Shown here: piece after piece, positions 1-8,026 of the stretch | How the letters are laid out: each line of letters opens with the position of its first letter | How positions within the stretch are numbered: position 1 is the first letter of the stretch | Assembly (NCBI GenBank): GCA_038135065.1 | Contig: JAYPWI010000005.1 | Location: forward strand, 1 to 64,000 | Direction: 5' to 3' | Length of the DNA stretch: 64,000 nt | Origin: JAYPWI01 sp038135065 | GTDB taxonomy: Bacteria > Actinomycetota > Acidimicrobiia > Acidimicrobiales > Poriferisodalaceae | Program-made: the position numbers and the translations under genes | The notes under the pieces: generated by a model | What the model was told of the DNA's origin: nothing | The model's input: only the letters and a program-made list of their open reading frames with translations | Databases searched by the model: none

Positions 1-369
1 AGGAACTGCACCGCGGCCATCGCCGCCGCGGCACCGGCCGCGCCTAGCGCGATCACCATCCACGCCGGCAGATCGCCCGTCGGCACCACGCTCGCCCACG
101 GCTTCCTCACCCTGTCCCTCGCACCCATGCTGATGGACGAGGCCTTCAAGATCGCTGGCGACGTGAAGATGGGCGTCAACTACGGGGCCGACCGGGTGCG
201 CTTCATGGCCCCCGTTCCGGTGGGCAGCCGGGTTCGCATGGGAGCCGACCTCGCAGAGGTCAACCTCTTCGACGGCGGCGCCCAGTACAAGGTGACCCTC
301 ACCTTCGAGATCGAGGACGCCCCCAAGCCGGCCTGTGTCGCCGAGTGCATCTACCGGGTGTACACCTGA
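1..369 (+). CDS. MaoC-family hot-dog dehydratase, C-terminal part
   Basis: The gene is cut by the left edge of the window; the frame is open from base 1 to the stop at 367-369. The hot-dog signature AHGFLTLSL is followed by NYGADRVRFMAPVPVGSRVR, as in MaoC-like (R)-specific enoyl-CoA hydratases of the Rv0130 type, which hydrate trans-2-enoyl-CoA. About 120 residues are present of a family length near 150. The first 30 residues are alanine-rich and match the family poorly. The catalytic Asp/His region should lie upstream or in this diverged part, so activity cannot be judged. The call rests on the C-terminal half. Confidence 0.75.
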   Translation, partial: RNCTAAIAAAAPAAPSAITIHAGRSPVGTTLAHGFLTLSLAPMLMDEAFKIAGDVKMGVNYGADRVRFMAPVPVGSRVRMGADLAEVNLFDGGAQYKVTLTFEIEDAPKPACVAECIYRVYT

Positions 370-402
370 GCCGCTGACCGCCATCCAGTGCCCCCTCGCT
401 CG

Positions 403-1110
403 ATGAACGACAGCCCATTCGACGGAGAACGCCTCCTCCAAGGCGACGGCAAAGCGGCCGCAGTCGAGACGATGTTCGACCGCATCGCTCCCCGTTACGA
501 CCTGGTCAACCGTCTGTTGACCTTCCGCCTCGACGTGAGGTGGCGCCGTCGCACAGTTGCTGGTCTCGGACTCGCTCGGGGTTCGACGGTGCTGGACCTA
601 GCCTGCGGCACCGGCGACCTGTGCAACGACCTCCGGAGAGCCGGCCTTCAGCCCCTGGGCATCGACTTCAGCGCCGGCATGCTCGCTGCCGCCCGAACCC
701 CCGCTCCCCTCACCAGAGCCGATGCCCTCCGACTGCCCATTGCCGATGGGGCCGTCGATGGGGTGACCTGCGGGTTCGCCCTTCGGAACTTCGCCGACCT
801 CGGCGCCTTCTTCGACGAGATCGCTCGGGTGGTCCGGCCCGGCGGGCGCATTGGCCTGCTCGACGTCGCCGAGCCGGACAGCCGCATCCTGCGGATGGGC
901 CACCAGTTCTACTTCGGGAAGATCGTCCCCCGGATCGGGGCCTTGCTGTCGGATAGGGCCGCGTACCGCTACCTGCCGAAATCGGTCGAATACCTTCCTG
1001 ATCCGCCCGTGATGATGGAGCGACTGCACGATGCCGGCTTCGGGGACGCAACGCGACAACTCCTCAGCGGCGGCATCACCCAGATGATCCTGGGCACACG
1101 GGACAGTTGA
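403..1110 (+). CDS. menG: demethylmenaquinone methyltransferase (UbiE/MenG family)
   Basis: SAM-dependent C-methyltransferase of 235 aa that converts demethylmenaquinone to menaquinone at the membrane. The motif VLDLACGTGD (about residues 63-72) is the SAM-binding loop, and the N-terminal FDRIAPRYDLVNRLLTF is the UbiE/COQ5 signature. ATG 403 is preferred; an in-frame GTG at 388 would add five residues. It converges with menA, which acts just before it in the same pathway, with 18 bases between the two stops. Menaquinone is the usual quinone of actinobacteria, so MenG rather than UbiE is inferred. Confidence 0.93.
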   Translation: MNDSPFDGERLLQGDGKAAAVETMFDRIAPRYDLVNRLLTFRLDVRWRRRTVAGLGLARGSTVLDLACGTGDLCNDLRRAGLQPLGIDFSAGMLAAARTPAPLTRADALRLPIADGAVDGVTCGFALRNFADLGAFFDEIARVVRPGGRIGLLDVAEPDSRILRMGHQFYFGKIVPRIGALLSDRAAYRYLPKSVEYLPDPPVMMERLHDAGFGDATRQLLSGGITQMILGTRDS

Positions 1111-1128
1111 CGAGCTTCCGCCGACCGG

Positions 1129-2001
1129 TCACCCAGTGGCCACGAGGCCGACAGCCAACAGGACGCCCGTGACCATCTGCAGACGGCCAGTGGAACCCAG
1201 GACGGGGATAAGGTCACGCCCCGCTGCACCCCGCAGCACGGCTCGACACGGCCCGACCGCCAGGGGCACCGACAGGATGGCCAACAGCACCCCGGGGCGA
1301 AGCAGTGCCAAATACGGCAAGCAGAGATAGACGGACACCACGATGCCCACGTACAACACGCGGGTTGCCCGGTCGCCGATACGCACTGCCAGGGTCCGTT
1401 TCCCTGCCTCCTCGTCTCCGGGAAGGTCGCGAAGGTTGTTGGTGACCAGCAGAGCCACCGCCAGCAGACCCACGGGGACTGCTGCCCCGACGGCCAGCCA
1501 GGTCACCCGTTCGTCCTGCACGAACGACGTACCGGCGGTCGCCACCAGGCCGAAGAACACGAAGACGAAGAGTTCGCCCCACCCCCGGTACCCATAGGGC
1601 CGAGAACCACCCGTGTATCCCCAGGCGGCCGCCATGCATGCCGCACCCACGACGACCAGCCACCACGACACCGCTGCGGCAAGGGCCACCCCGGCGCCAG
1701 CCGCCACGGCGAAGGACACGAACGCAGCGCCCTTTACCGCCGTGGGCGAGGCCGCGCCGCTGGCCACCAGCCGCATCGGGCCGACCCTGCCGTCATCGGT
1801 CCCCCGGATCCCGTCGCTGTAGTCATTCGCATAGTTGACGGCCCACTGCAGGGCCAGCGAAACGAGGAGGGCGGCACCCGCCCGCCACCAGACGATGCCC
1901 TGATCGAGATCGGCGGCCGCTGTCCCCACTACCACCGGCACCAGGGCGGCCGGCCAGGTGCGGGGCCGGGCCCCGGCCAACCACTGCCGTGCGCTGGTCA
2001 T
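1129..2001 (-). CDS. menA: 1,4-dihydroxy-2-naphthoate polyprenyltransferase
   Basis: Integral-membrane UbiA-family prenyltransferase of 290 aa that attaches the polyprenyl tail to dihydroxynaphthoate. Both Asp-rich diphosphate-binding motifs are visible: NYANDYSDGIRGTD near residue 70 and NNLRDLPGDEEAGKRTLAVR near residue 195. Hydrophobic segments between them fit eight or nine membrane helices. The start at ATG 2001 (MTSARQWLAGARPRTWPAAL) is chosen because the family begins W..aaRPrTlpa; longer readings add an Arg/Pro-rich non-family extension. It lies 19 bases after the SDR gene on the same strand, so both are probably one transcript. Confidence 0.94.
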   Translation of the reverse strand: MTSARQWLAGARPRTWPAALVPVVVGTAAADLDQGIVWWRAGAALLVSLALQWAVNYANDYSDGIRGTDDGRVGPMRLVASGAASPTAVKGAAFVSFAVAAGAGVALAAAVSWWLVVVGAACMAAAWGYTGGSRPYGYRGWGELFVFVFFGLVATAGTSFVQDERVTWLAVGAAVPVGLLAVALLVTNNLRDLPGDEEAGKRTLAVRIGDRATRVLYVGIVVSVYLCLPYLALLRPGVLLAILSVPLAVGPCRAVLRGAAGRDLIPVLGSTGRLQMVTGVLLAVGLVATG

Positions 2002-2020
2002 CGGCGTGGTTCCTGGTTCG

Positions 2021-2797
2021 TCACGCTGTCTCCCCCGGCAGGATCTTGAAAGCCACCAGACCCCCACCGTCCATGACGATGGTCTGACCGGTGATCCAGG
2101 CCCCGCTGTCGGCGGCCAGCCACATGGCGCAGGCCGCAATGTCGTCGGCTTCCCCGAGTCGCTTCATCGGATACGACTCGGCCACCTGGCCACCACGCTC
2201 CCCTTCCCAGAGGATGCGGGCGAAATCGGTCCGGATGAGGCCCGGGGCGATGCAGTTGACCCGCACCGCAGGGCCGAGTTCTGCCGCCAGCTGCTTGGTC
2301 AGGTGGATGAGCCCTGCCTTTGCAACGTCGTAGACCCCCAGCTGTGGGCTGGTGCTGAGCCCACCCACCGAGCTGATGTTGATGACCGAGCACCCTCCAC
2401 CGGCCTGTTGCATGTACCGACGCCAGCACAGCTGGGTCAGCAGCAGAGGCGCCGTCATGTTGACTGCGATGGTCTTGTCCCACCGGGCCAGGTCGACATC
2501 GATGGTGGGTCCGGCATAGGGATTTGCCCCGGCGTTGTTGACCAGGATGTCGATCCCTCCAAGCTCAGCCAAGGTGTGCTCGACCAGCGCCTCGGCCTGA
2601 TCCGGGTAGCCGACGTTGGCCGCAAACCACCGACAGTCGTGGCCGATGTCGGCCGCCGCCTCCTCACAGCTGTCAGCCTTGCGTGAGGCGATCATCACCC
2701 GGGCGCCCGACGCGGCGAACGCAGCTGCGATCGATCGCCCGATGCCTCGGGAGCCACCGGTGACCAGGGCCACCTTGCCGTCGAGACGAAGATCCAT
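2021..2797 (-). CDS. short-chain dehydrogenase/reductase
   Basis: Classical SDR of 258 aa: a Rossmann NAD(P)-binding loop TGGSRGIG near the N-terminus, NNAG in the middle, the catalytic Ser in NISSVGG and the YDVAKAG active-site Tyr/Lys. The end resembles the FabG/glucose dehydrogenase group (ITGQTIVMDGG). The substrate cannot be told from sequence. The start at ATG 2797 is supported by a TACAGT -10 hexamer ending 6 bases before it. It is the first gene of a probable SDR-menA transcript and is divergent from the LLM oxidoreductase. Confidence 0.92.
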   Translation of the reverse strand: MDLRLDGKVALVTGGSRGIGRSIAAAFAASGARVMIASRKADSCEEAAADIGHDCRWFAANVGYPDQAEALVEHTLAELGGIDILVNNAGANPYAGPTIDVDLARWDKTIAVNMTAPLLLTQLCWRRYMQQAGGGCSVINISSVGGLSTSPQLGVYDVAKAGLIHLTKQLAAELGPAVRVNCIAPGLIRTDFARILWEGERGGQVAESYPMKRLGEADDIAACAMWLAADSGAWITGQTIVMDGGGLVAFKILPGETA

Positions 2798-2803
2798 GCC
2801 CGG

Positions 2804-2868
2804 ACTGTAGGTGCTACCCGGCGCGATCACGACGACGGCAGGCAACCATCGCGTCGCCGACCTAGGGT
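2804..2868. promoter_or_regulatory. divergent leaderless-type -10 elements (SDR / LLM oxidoreductase)
   Basis: Minus strand: TACAGT at 2809-2804, six bases before ATG 2797. Plus strand: TAGGGT at 2863-2868, six bases before ATG 2875. With a start point 6-7 bases after the hexamer both messages would begin at the start codon. No convincing -35 hexamer is seen for either. Confidence 0.6.
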
Positions 2869-2874
2869 TCGTCG

Positions 2875-3756
2875 ATGGACTTCGGCTACTTGACGGGCAA
2901 CCACGCCCACGGCATCCACCCCGGGGATCTCGGCAAGGAACTCGAAGATCGGGGCTACGCCTCGATCTGGGTTCCCGAACACAGTCATATTCCCACCGAA
3001 CGGCGCAGCCCCTATCCCAACGGGGGCGCCTTGCCCGACACCTACCTCCACATGATGGACCCCATGGTGTCCCTGACTGCGGCCGCCGCGACCACTACGA
3101 ACCTGAAGCTGGCTACGGGGATCTGCCTGGTGTTGGAGCACGACCTGCTCGACCTGGCCTGCACGGTGGCCACCACCGACGTGCTCTCCAACGGCCGGGT
3201 CGTGTTCGGCATCGGTGTCGGCTGGAACGAGGAGGAACTGGAGAACCATCGCCCCGACCTTCCCTTCCGCCAGAGGTACAGGGCTATGCGAGAGCGGGTG
3301 GCCGCTCTACGGACCATCTGGTCGGAAGACACCCCTAGCTTCGAGGGAACCTGGGACTCGTTCACCGAGTCGTGGGTATACCCAAAGCCCGTCGGGGGCA
3401 CGGTCCCCATCGCCTTGGGCAACGCCGGACCACTGGGGATTCGCCATGCCGCCGAGTACGCCGACGAGTGGTGCCCCATCGACGTGGGTGTCCAGAACGA
3501 GGAGGGAAAGCCCGACGTGCCGGGGGGTATCGCCCGATTCCGGGAGATGGCCTACGAAGCGGGCCGCGACCCGGACGACATCGCAATCAGCCTCTTCGTG
3601 TGGGGCCGTCCTCGCATGGACCGACTGACGACCTACGCCGAGGCCGGGGTCACCCAGTTCGTGTTCACACCGGTGCACTTCGCCAACCCCACAGCCGACG
3701 AGACGCTCCAGTACCTCGACGAGTTGGCTCCCGTCCTCGAGGAGTTCAACGGCTGA
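2875..3756 (+). CDS. LLM-class F420-dependent oxidoreductase (TIGR03619-like)
   Basis: TIM-barrel flavin/F420 oxidoreductase of 293 aa. The family traits are the start MDFGYLTGNHA, then YASIWVPEHSHIP, ATGICLVLEHDLLDLACTVA and GRVVFGIGVGWNEEEL, followed by the C-terminal barrel. Luciferase-like enzymes of this subgroup in actinobacteria mostly use F420, so hydride transfer with that cofactor is inferred; the substrate is unknown. It converges with the next gene with a 12-base gap. ATG 2875 follows a TAGGGT hexamer by 6 bases, pointing to a leaderless message. Confidence 0.9.
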   Translation: MDFGYLTGNHAHGIHPGDLGKELEDRGYASIWVPEHSHIPTERRSPYPNGGALPDTYLHMMDPMVSLTAAAATTTNLKLATGICLVLEHDLLDLACTVATTDVLSNGRVVFGIGVGWNEEELENHRPDLPFRQRYRAMRERVAALRTIWSEDTPSFEGTWDSFTESWVYPKPVGGTVPIALGNAGPLGIRHAAEYADEWCPIDVGVQNEEGKPDVPGGIARFREMAYEAGRDPDDIAISLFVWGRPRMDRLTTYAEAGVTQFVFTPVHFANPTADETLQYLDELAPVLEEFNG

Positions 3757-3768
3757 GGATCCTGCGGG

Positions 3769-4827
3769 CTAGAACCCCGCTGCGCTGCCCGGGGTGATGA
3801 CCTTCCATGTCGTCACCGGGTCACCCAGATCCAAGCGGGACACCAGCGCAAGGCGTCGTCCGGGCTCGAGCACGGCAATCACGCCTTCCCACAGTCCCCG
3901 TAATCCGTCGAGCCACTCAGGAACACACTCGGTTTCGAGCCCCCGCATCATCCGCCAGGTGTGCTGGCTCACCTCTCGGCCGTCGACGTCGACCGGGTCG
4001 CCCTGCGCCCCCAACAGGCGCGCCAACACCTCGACCGGATCGGACGATCCCAGCCGGGACGCGACAGACGACGCATATTGCATCCCGATGCGGCGACCGG
4101 TGCGGTACATGAGTCCCTGCGCGGCCAGCGGCCCTAACTGCTCGTGGAGCACGGGGGTGATGTTGCGGATGTAGTCCATCGAGTAATTGCGAGCGGCCTT
4201 GGCCAGCCGCGCGGCCGGCCAGTTGTCGGGGGGCAGGGCGGGGAGGGCAGCCGGGTCGATGGGGGGACACGACTCCCCGAATCGGAACCTGACCCGCTCA
4301 TCGGCTGCCAGTTCCCGATCCTCCTCGATGTAGTAGCCCTCGAGGCCGGGGAAGCCGTCCATGGTCTGACCCGTGCACACGAACCCGAGGCGGGGATTTC
4401 CCAGGCTGACCCCGTTGTGACCGTGCCAGCCGTGGAGCATGGCCCGGGCGACCCTGGTGGGAATCGCAGCCAGAGCGGTGCCGTCGAAAATCCAGCGGGG
4501 CGGCAGGTACCGGACCCAGGCCTTTGTCTCGCGCTCGGGCACGAACACCACCCCGACACCGCCAAGGTGGTTGGACAGATAGTGATACTTGGCGCAGGCC
4601 ACTGCCGGCGGCTCGTCGCCTAGGCCCAACTTCGCCAGCCCGGGCAGGAACTTCTCCAGATGTTGCCGGCGGAACAGGCCGAAGAGGGCATCGGCGGCCC
4701 GGTCCTCGCCGAACTCGGTGATGGTGGCCAGCACCAGCCCCGTCAGGTAGCGGTGGAGGAGATCGGCCAGGGCCTCGAAGCCCGCCTCATCGACAGGTTC
4801 GGTAACCGGCTCGTCACGTCCAGACAG
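3769..4827 (-). CDS. conserved-looking protein of unknown function, probable CTG start
   Basis: I do not recognise the family. The protein is soluble, with no signal peptide or membrane segment, rich in Trp, Tyr and Arg, and has a glycine-rich middle (HGWHGHNGVSLGNPRLGFVC) and an alpha-helical second half. The first ATG/GTG/TTG codon is GTG 4734 (321 aa), but coding-quality sequence continues upstream in frame for 31 codons (DEPVTEPVDEAGFEALADLL and on) to a TAG at 4854-4852. In that interval only CTG codons can start translation. CTG 4827 has an AGGGAG ribosome site six bases upstream and gives 352 aa. Gene certain, start uncertain, function unknown. Confidence 0.7.
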   Translation of the reverse strand: MSGRDEPVTEPVDEAGFEALADLLHRYLTGLVLATITEFGEDRAADALFGLFRRQHLEKFLPGLAKLGLGDEPPAVACAKYHYLSNHLGGVGVVFVPERETKAWVRYLPPRWIFDGTALAAIPTRVARAMLHGWHGHNGVSLGNPRLGFVCTGQTMDGFPGLEGYYIEEDRELAADERVRFRFGESCPPIDPAALPALPPDNWPAARLAKAARNYSMDYIRNITPVLHEQLGPLAAQGLMYRTGRRIGMQYASSVASRLGSSDPVEVLARLLGAQGDPVDVDGREVSQHTWRMMRGLETECVPEWLDGLRGLWEGVIAVLEPGRRLALVSRLDLGDPVTTWKVITPGSAAGF

Positions 4828-4833
4828 TGCATT

Positions 4834-4854
4834 CTCCCTGCTCTGGGAACCCTA
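4834..4854 (-). promoter_or_regulatory. -10 element and ribosome binding site before CTG start
   Basis: On the minus strand TAGGGT (4854-4849) is followed by AGGGAG at 4839-4834, six bases before CTG 4827. Spacing fits a -10 box, a short leader and a ribosome binding site, but there is no ATG/GTG/TTG in frame at the right place. Confidence 0.45.
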
Positions 4855-4877
4855 CGTCCCCGGTCGTGCACCAGAAG

Positions 4878-5504
4878 CTACCGGTGCGTCCATCCTCCCC
4901 GGTGAACGACCTCCTCGAGCGGTCGCCTCGGCCGGTCCGCGCTACGACCACTGCGTTGCCCCACTGACCCAGAGTCCTCGTGAGGCCACCCCATCGCCAG
5001 GGTCCCAACGGGCAGTCGATCCTCGGGCACGCCGAGGGCTGCAGCCACCGCCGGACCGTGATCGAACATTCCGAAGAAGAGGACCCCCAAGCCGGCGTCG
5101 ATCGCCGCGTATTGCAGGGCCATCGCCGCAAAGGACGCATCGACCAACCAGTACGGCGTCGCCCACCTCCCCGTCCCTTCGCCGAGACCGGTGCGAGCCT
5201 TGTCCGCTTCGCCGTAGCGGGCTACGTAGGCGGCTGGGTCGGCCCACACGGTAACGATCACGGGTGCGTCGAGCAGCTTGGGCCACGAGAATCCCGCTCG
5301 TCGCTCCGTCGGCAGCGTGACGTCCCAGTACCGGGCTGTTTCATTCGGGCCGACGAGCACCACGAAATCGAATCCTTGGCTGTTCCCCGCCGACGGCACC
5401 CGACGCCCGAGATCGAGCACCTGGTCGACCACGGCAGGGTCGATCGAGCGAGTGCTGAACGACCGGGTCATCCGGCGCTGTTGAGCGAGGGCTGCAAATT
5501 CCAT
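4878..5504 (-). CDS. nitroreductase-family protein
   Basis: FMN-dependent nitroreductase fold, 208 aa, normal length. Signs are the early RRMTRSFSTRSIDP (phosphate/FMN-contacting Arg residues) and RRVPSAGNSQGFDFVVLVGP (the PSAGNxQ FMN motif), then a late ASFAAMALQYAAIDAGLGVL helix typical of the family. It would reduce a nitro or quinone-like substrate with NAD(P)H; the substrate is unknown. ATG 5504 is chosen because upstream sequence is Arg/Ser-rich and unlike the family. It stands alone between two unrecognised genes on the same strand. Confidence 0.88.
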   Translation of the reverse strand: MEFAALAQQRRMTRSFSTRSIDPAVVDQVLDLGRRVPSAGNSQGFDFVVLVGPNETARYWDVTLPTERRAGFSWPKLLDAPVIVTVWADPAAYVARYGEADKARTGLGEGTGRWATPYWLVDASFAAMALQYAAIDAGLGVLFFGMFDHGPAVAAALGVPEDRLPVGTLAMGWPHEDSGSVGQRSGRSADRPRRPLEEVVHRGGWTHR

Positions 5505-5553
5505 GAGCCCTAGGGCGCATCCTGCGGCGAAGCGCCTGCGAGCCGTCGGCGGT

Positions 5554-6219
5554 TCACAGCAGCTTGGCCAGATCCTCGCGGCTCGCCCAGCCGAAGGTGA
5601 TGAGCGCGTCACCATTCGCCGCATCCAGCTCGGCGAAGAGCGCCGCCACGGCCGGGTCGGTCTTTTCGGGCTTGGCCGCAGTGTGATGTAGGACGAGAGC
5701 AGGATTGCCCTCACCGATCACCCGGAACTGCCTGGCCTTGTACTCACCCATCACGTCGAAGCGCTTTGCGAGTCGCCGACCCCAGGCCCGGTCTTCCCCG
5801 TTCGCCTCGTAGTCGGGGCGTGGCACGACCCGATCGAGGGTTCGGTAGGCATCGAATGCGGCTGGATCAGCCATCTGGGCAGCCACCAGCACGTCCTCGT
5901 CGGGAAAGGCGAGCACGGCACGGCGCAATTGGTCACCGACCAACGAACGCAGGGCGCTGTCCCTCCGGGCCGTTCGGCGCACCCCGGCCAGACCGATGAG
6001 CACCGTGGGATCGCCCCCGACCCGCTCGAGTGTGCAGAATCCGTAGGCCTGGAGCTTCCCGTCGTCTCGCACCTGGGTGATGAGCACCCACGCATCGCGC
6101 TGCTTGGAGATCGCGCCGACGTCGAAGGTGACGACCTCGCCGTTCACCAGTTCGGCCATCTCCTCGATTTCCGCATCGCTGAGCGCCGTGCAGTCCTTGG
6201 TCTCCACTTGCAGAGCCAT
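5554..6219 (-). CDS. hypothetical protein, possible acyltransferase-like fold
   Basis: A soluble protein of 221 aa. I do not recognise it firmly. The middle (GLAGVRRTARRDSALRSLVG then PDEDVLVAAQMADPAAFDAY) reads like the beta4-alpha3 pyrophosphate-binding region and the following helix of GNAT acetyltransferases, and DRVVPRPDY like the late region of such folds. This is a weak inference. The ATG at 6219 is chosen because the extension upstream is not family-like. No close operon partner: 49 bases to nitroreductase and 81 to bpa. Confidence 0.5.
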   Translation of the reverse strand: MALQVETKDCTALSDAEIEEMAELVNGEVVTFDVGAISKQRDAWVLITQVRDDGKLQAYGFCTLERVGGDPTVLIGLAGVRRTARRDSALRSLVGDQLRRAVLAFPDEDVLVAAQMADPAAFDAYRTLDRVVPRPDYEANGEDRAWGRRLAKRFDVMGEYKARQFRVIGEGNPALVLHHTAAKPEKTDPAVAALFAELDAANGDALITFGWASREDLAKLL

Positions 6220-6300
6220 TCCCAGTTCACCCCAACTGCTCCATCGGAACCCCTCAAGTTCAGCGCAGATCCGCGCACGGGGCAAAAGCCGGACAACGGA

Positions 6301-6828
6301 TCAGAGATACACACCGCCAGGGCGCCCGCCTCCGACTTGCGGGCCCTCGCCTGGTGGAAGTGCACCCTGTCGCATCTCCATCAGCTGCCGCTGCGCCATC
6401 ATCTGTTGGGCAGCGACTGCAGCCTGGATGCCGTGGAAGAGCCCTTCCAGCCACCCCACCAATTGGGCCTGCGCAACCCGCAACTCGGCTTCGGAGGGAA
6501 TGTCGCTGTCGAACGGCAGAGCCATCCGCTGCAGTTCTTCACGGAGGTCGGGGGACAGCGCTTCGGCCAACTCCCGCACCGAATGCTCATAGATCTCCCG
6601 CATCCGATCCCGGCTCGCCTCGTCGAGATCGGCTTGGCGAACCTCCTCGAGAAGGGTACGGATCATGGAGCCGATGCGCATCACCTTCGCAGGCTCGTTG
6701 ATTGCTGGTGCCTCGGGCTGCTCCTCACCCTGCGGCCCGACCACATCAGGCATTTCGGGGCCGCCCGCCACCGGTTGGGCAGGTCCCTGGCGACCGGATT
6801 CTGAAGGTGGGAACGGCGTATCGGCCAT
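6301..6828 (-). CDS. bpa: bacterial proteasome activator Bpa/PafE
   Basis: ATP-independent ring activator of the actinobacterial 20S proteasome (DUF2587, Rv3780 family), 175 aa. The family core is nearly intact: MRIGSMIRTLLEEVRQA, LSPDLREELQRMALPF, ELRVAQAQLVGWLEGLFHGI and RQGALPP. A proline/glycine-rich disordered N-terminus of about 45 residues precedes it. The last five residues are GGVYL, a hydrophobic-Tyr-X tail that docks into the proteasome alpha ring; the mycobacterial tail is GQYL. ATG 6828 lies six bases after TAGCCT. prcBA, pup and mpa are not in this window. Confidence 0.93.
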   Translation of the reverse strand: MADTPFPPSESGRQGPAQPVAGGPEMPDVVGPQGEEQPEAPAINEPAKVMRIGSMIRTLLEEVRQADLDEASRDRMREIYEHSVRELAEALSPDLREELQRMALPFDSDIPSEAELRVAQAQLVGWLEGLFHGIQAAVAAQQMMAQRQLMEMRQGALPPGEGPQVGGGRPGGVYL

Positions 6829-6834
6829 GGAACG

Positions 6835-6840
6835 AGGCTA
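6835..6840 (-). promoter_or_regulatory. leaderless-type -10 for bpa
   Basis: TAGCCT on the minus strand ends exactly six bases before ATG 6828. No clear -35 is visible. Confidence 0.5.
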
Positions 6841-6870
6841 CCCAGTGGTGCGCTATGTCACTCCGGGGGG

Positions 6871-7983
6871 TCAGGCGACGAAGCGCAGCATCGGTACCAC
6901 CATCTCCTCGGCCGTCAAGCCCCCGTGCCGACCCACCAGCCACGGACTGTCGGGGGCATCGGGCTCCACGAACGCGACTGGTTCTCGACCCACGAGGGCG
7001 ACGTCACCGAGACGCTCGCGTGCTTCGTGACGAACGCGGGGACCCAACCAGCCCTCGTCCAACACCTGTTCCCGACCGACCACCCAGCCCTCGTTCTCGT
7101 GCACCGCTGCCGCGTCGAGCACGTCACCTGCCGCACCCCGTCGAGCATGCAGCCACATGAACCGTGCCTCGCCGGAGGAATACGCAACGCCCGAGAGCAC
7201 GCTGGGATGCACGGGCACCAACCGGTCGGCCACCTCGATCATCCCGTGGTCAGCGGTAACGACGACCTGGGTTCCCGCTGGGAGTGCCATGACCAGCCGT
7301 TCGACGAGGTGGTCGGCGAAGGCGAGTTCCGCCTGAAAGTGGACGCCCAGACCATGGACATGGCCGACCTTGTCGAGACCGTCGTAATAGGCGTAGACCA
7401 TCCGCTGGCCCTGCTCGACGGCCTCGACGGCCTGGGTCACCAGGGTGTAGGGGGTGTACCAACCCGCCCAGTCGGCACCTCGTAGGTGGGCGGCCGTGAA
7501 CCCGGTGCCCCGGAACTCCGACCGTGTCACGACGGTCACGGGCCGCCCCAGAAAGGGCTCGACGGGCTGCAGGTCTGCGGGGGGCACCTCCTGTTGGACC
7601 TCCCGACCGCTGGCCCACCAGCGAAGGCTGTTCATGACCCCGGCTGCTGTGGGAACTCGGTAACCGATCAGCCCGTGCTCGCCCGGGCCCACCCCCGTAG
7701 TGATCGATGTCAGCGCGGCCGCCGTCGTGCTCGGAGCAACCGTCGTAATGGGCACCGCTTCGGCCCGCTGTACCCGCTCCCCGAGACCGGACATCACCGG
7801 AGCCCGTTCCGCCCACCGCTGGAGTTGGAACCAACCCAGACCGTCGATGACGAGTACGACCACGGCAGGTGCTGCGACCAGCTCGTTCGAGACAATGTCG
7901 TTGGGCATCCCCGACATGACCCCGGGAACGATCGACGTGATGCAGTGAGCACCATGATCGGGGAGCACCTGTTCGAGCCGCAC
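6871..7983 (-). CDS. alkaline-phosphatase-superfamily phosphodiesterase (type I PDE / nucleotide pyrophosphatase)
   Basis: A 370-aa metal-dependent hydrolase. The first metal site is VLVIDGLGWF near residue 45, the nucleophile Thr sits in PSTTAAALTSITTG near residue 85, and the late TADHGM and HGG supply further metal ligands, as in the NPP/PglZ-like group. It probably cleaves a phosphodiester or pyrophosphate, substrate unknown. There is no signal peptide, so it is probably cytoplasmic. The GTG start at 7983 lies 8 bases after TAGCGT. It is divergent from the Rrf2 gene. Confidence 0.87.
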   Translation of the reverse strand: MRLEQVLPDHGAHCITSIVPGVMSGMPNDIVSNELVAAPAVVVLVIDGLGWFQLQRWAERAPVMSGLGERVQRAEAVPITTVAPSTTAAALTSITTGVGPGEHGLIGYRVPTAAGVMNSLRWWASGREVQQEVPPADLQPVEPFLGRPVTVVTRSEFRGTGFTAAHLRGADWAGWYTPYTLVTQAVEAVEQGQRMVYAYYDGLDKVGHVHGLGVHFQAELAFADHLVERLVMALPAGTQVVVTADHGMIEVADRLVPVHPSVLSGVAYSSGEARFMWLHARRGAAGDVLDAAAVHENEGWVVGREQVLDEGWLGPRVRHEARERLGDVALVGREPVAFVEPDAPDSPWLVGRHGGLTAEEMVVPMLRFVA

Positions 7984-7991
7984 TGATGGTC

Positions 7992-8020
7992 ACGCTAGCC
8001 CGAGAGAGGGCAGCTACAGT
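7992..8020. promoter_or_regulatory. divergent -10 elements (phosphodiesterase / Rrf2)
   Basis: Minus strand TAGCGT at 7997-7992, eight bases before GTG 7983. Plus strand TACAGT at 8015-8020, six bases before GTG 8027. The two start points would be about 45 bases apart, so a regulator such as the Rrf2 protein itself could control both. Confidence 0.55.
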
Positions 8021-8026
8021 CCTTGG

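Noticed and set aside
1..126. Frameshift in the start of the MaoC gene
   Set aside because: The other two plus-strand frames give no better family match and one has an early stop; the region is merely diverged or near the gene edge.
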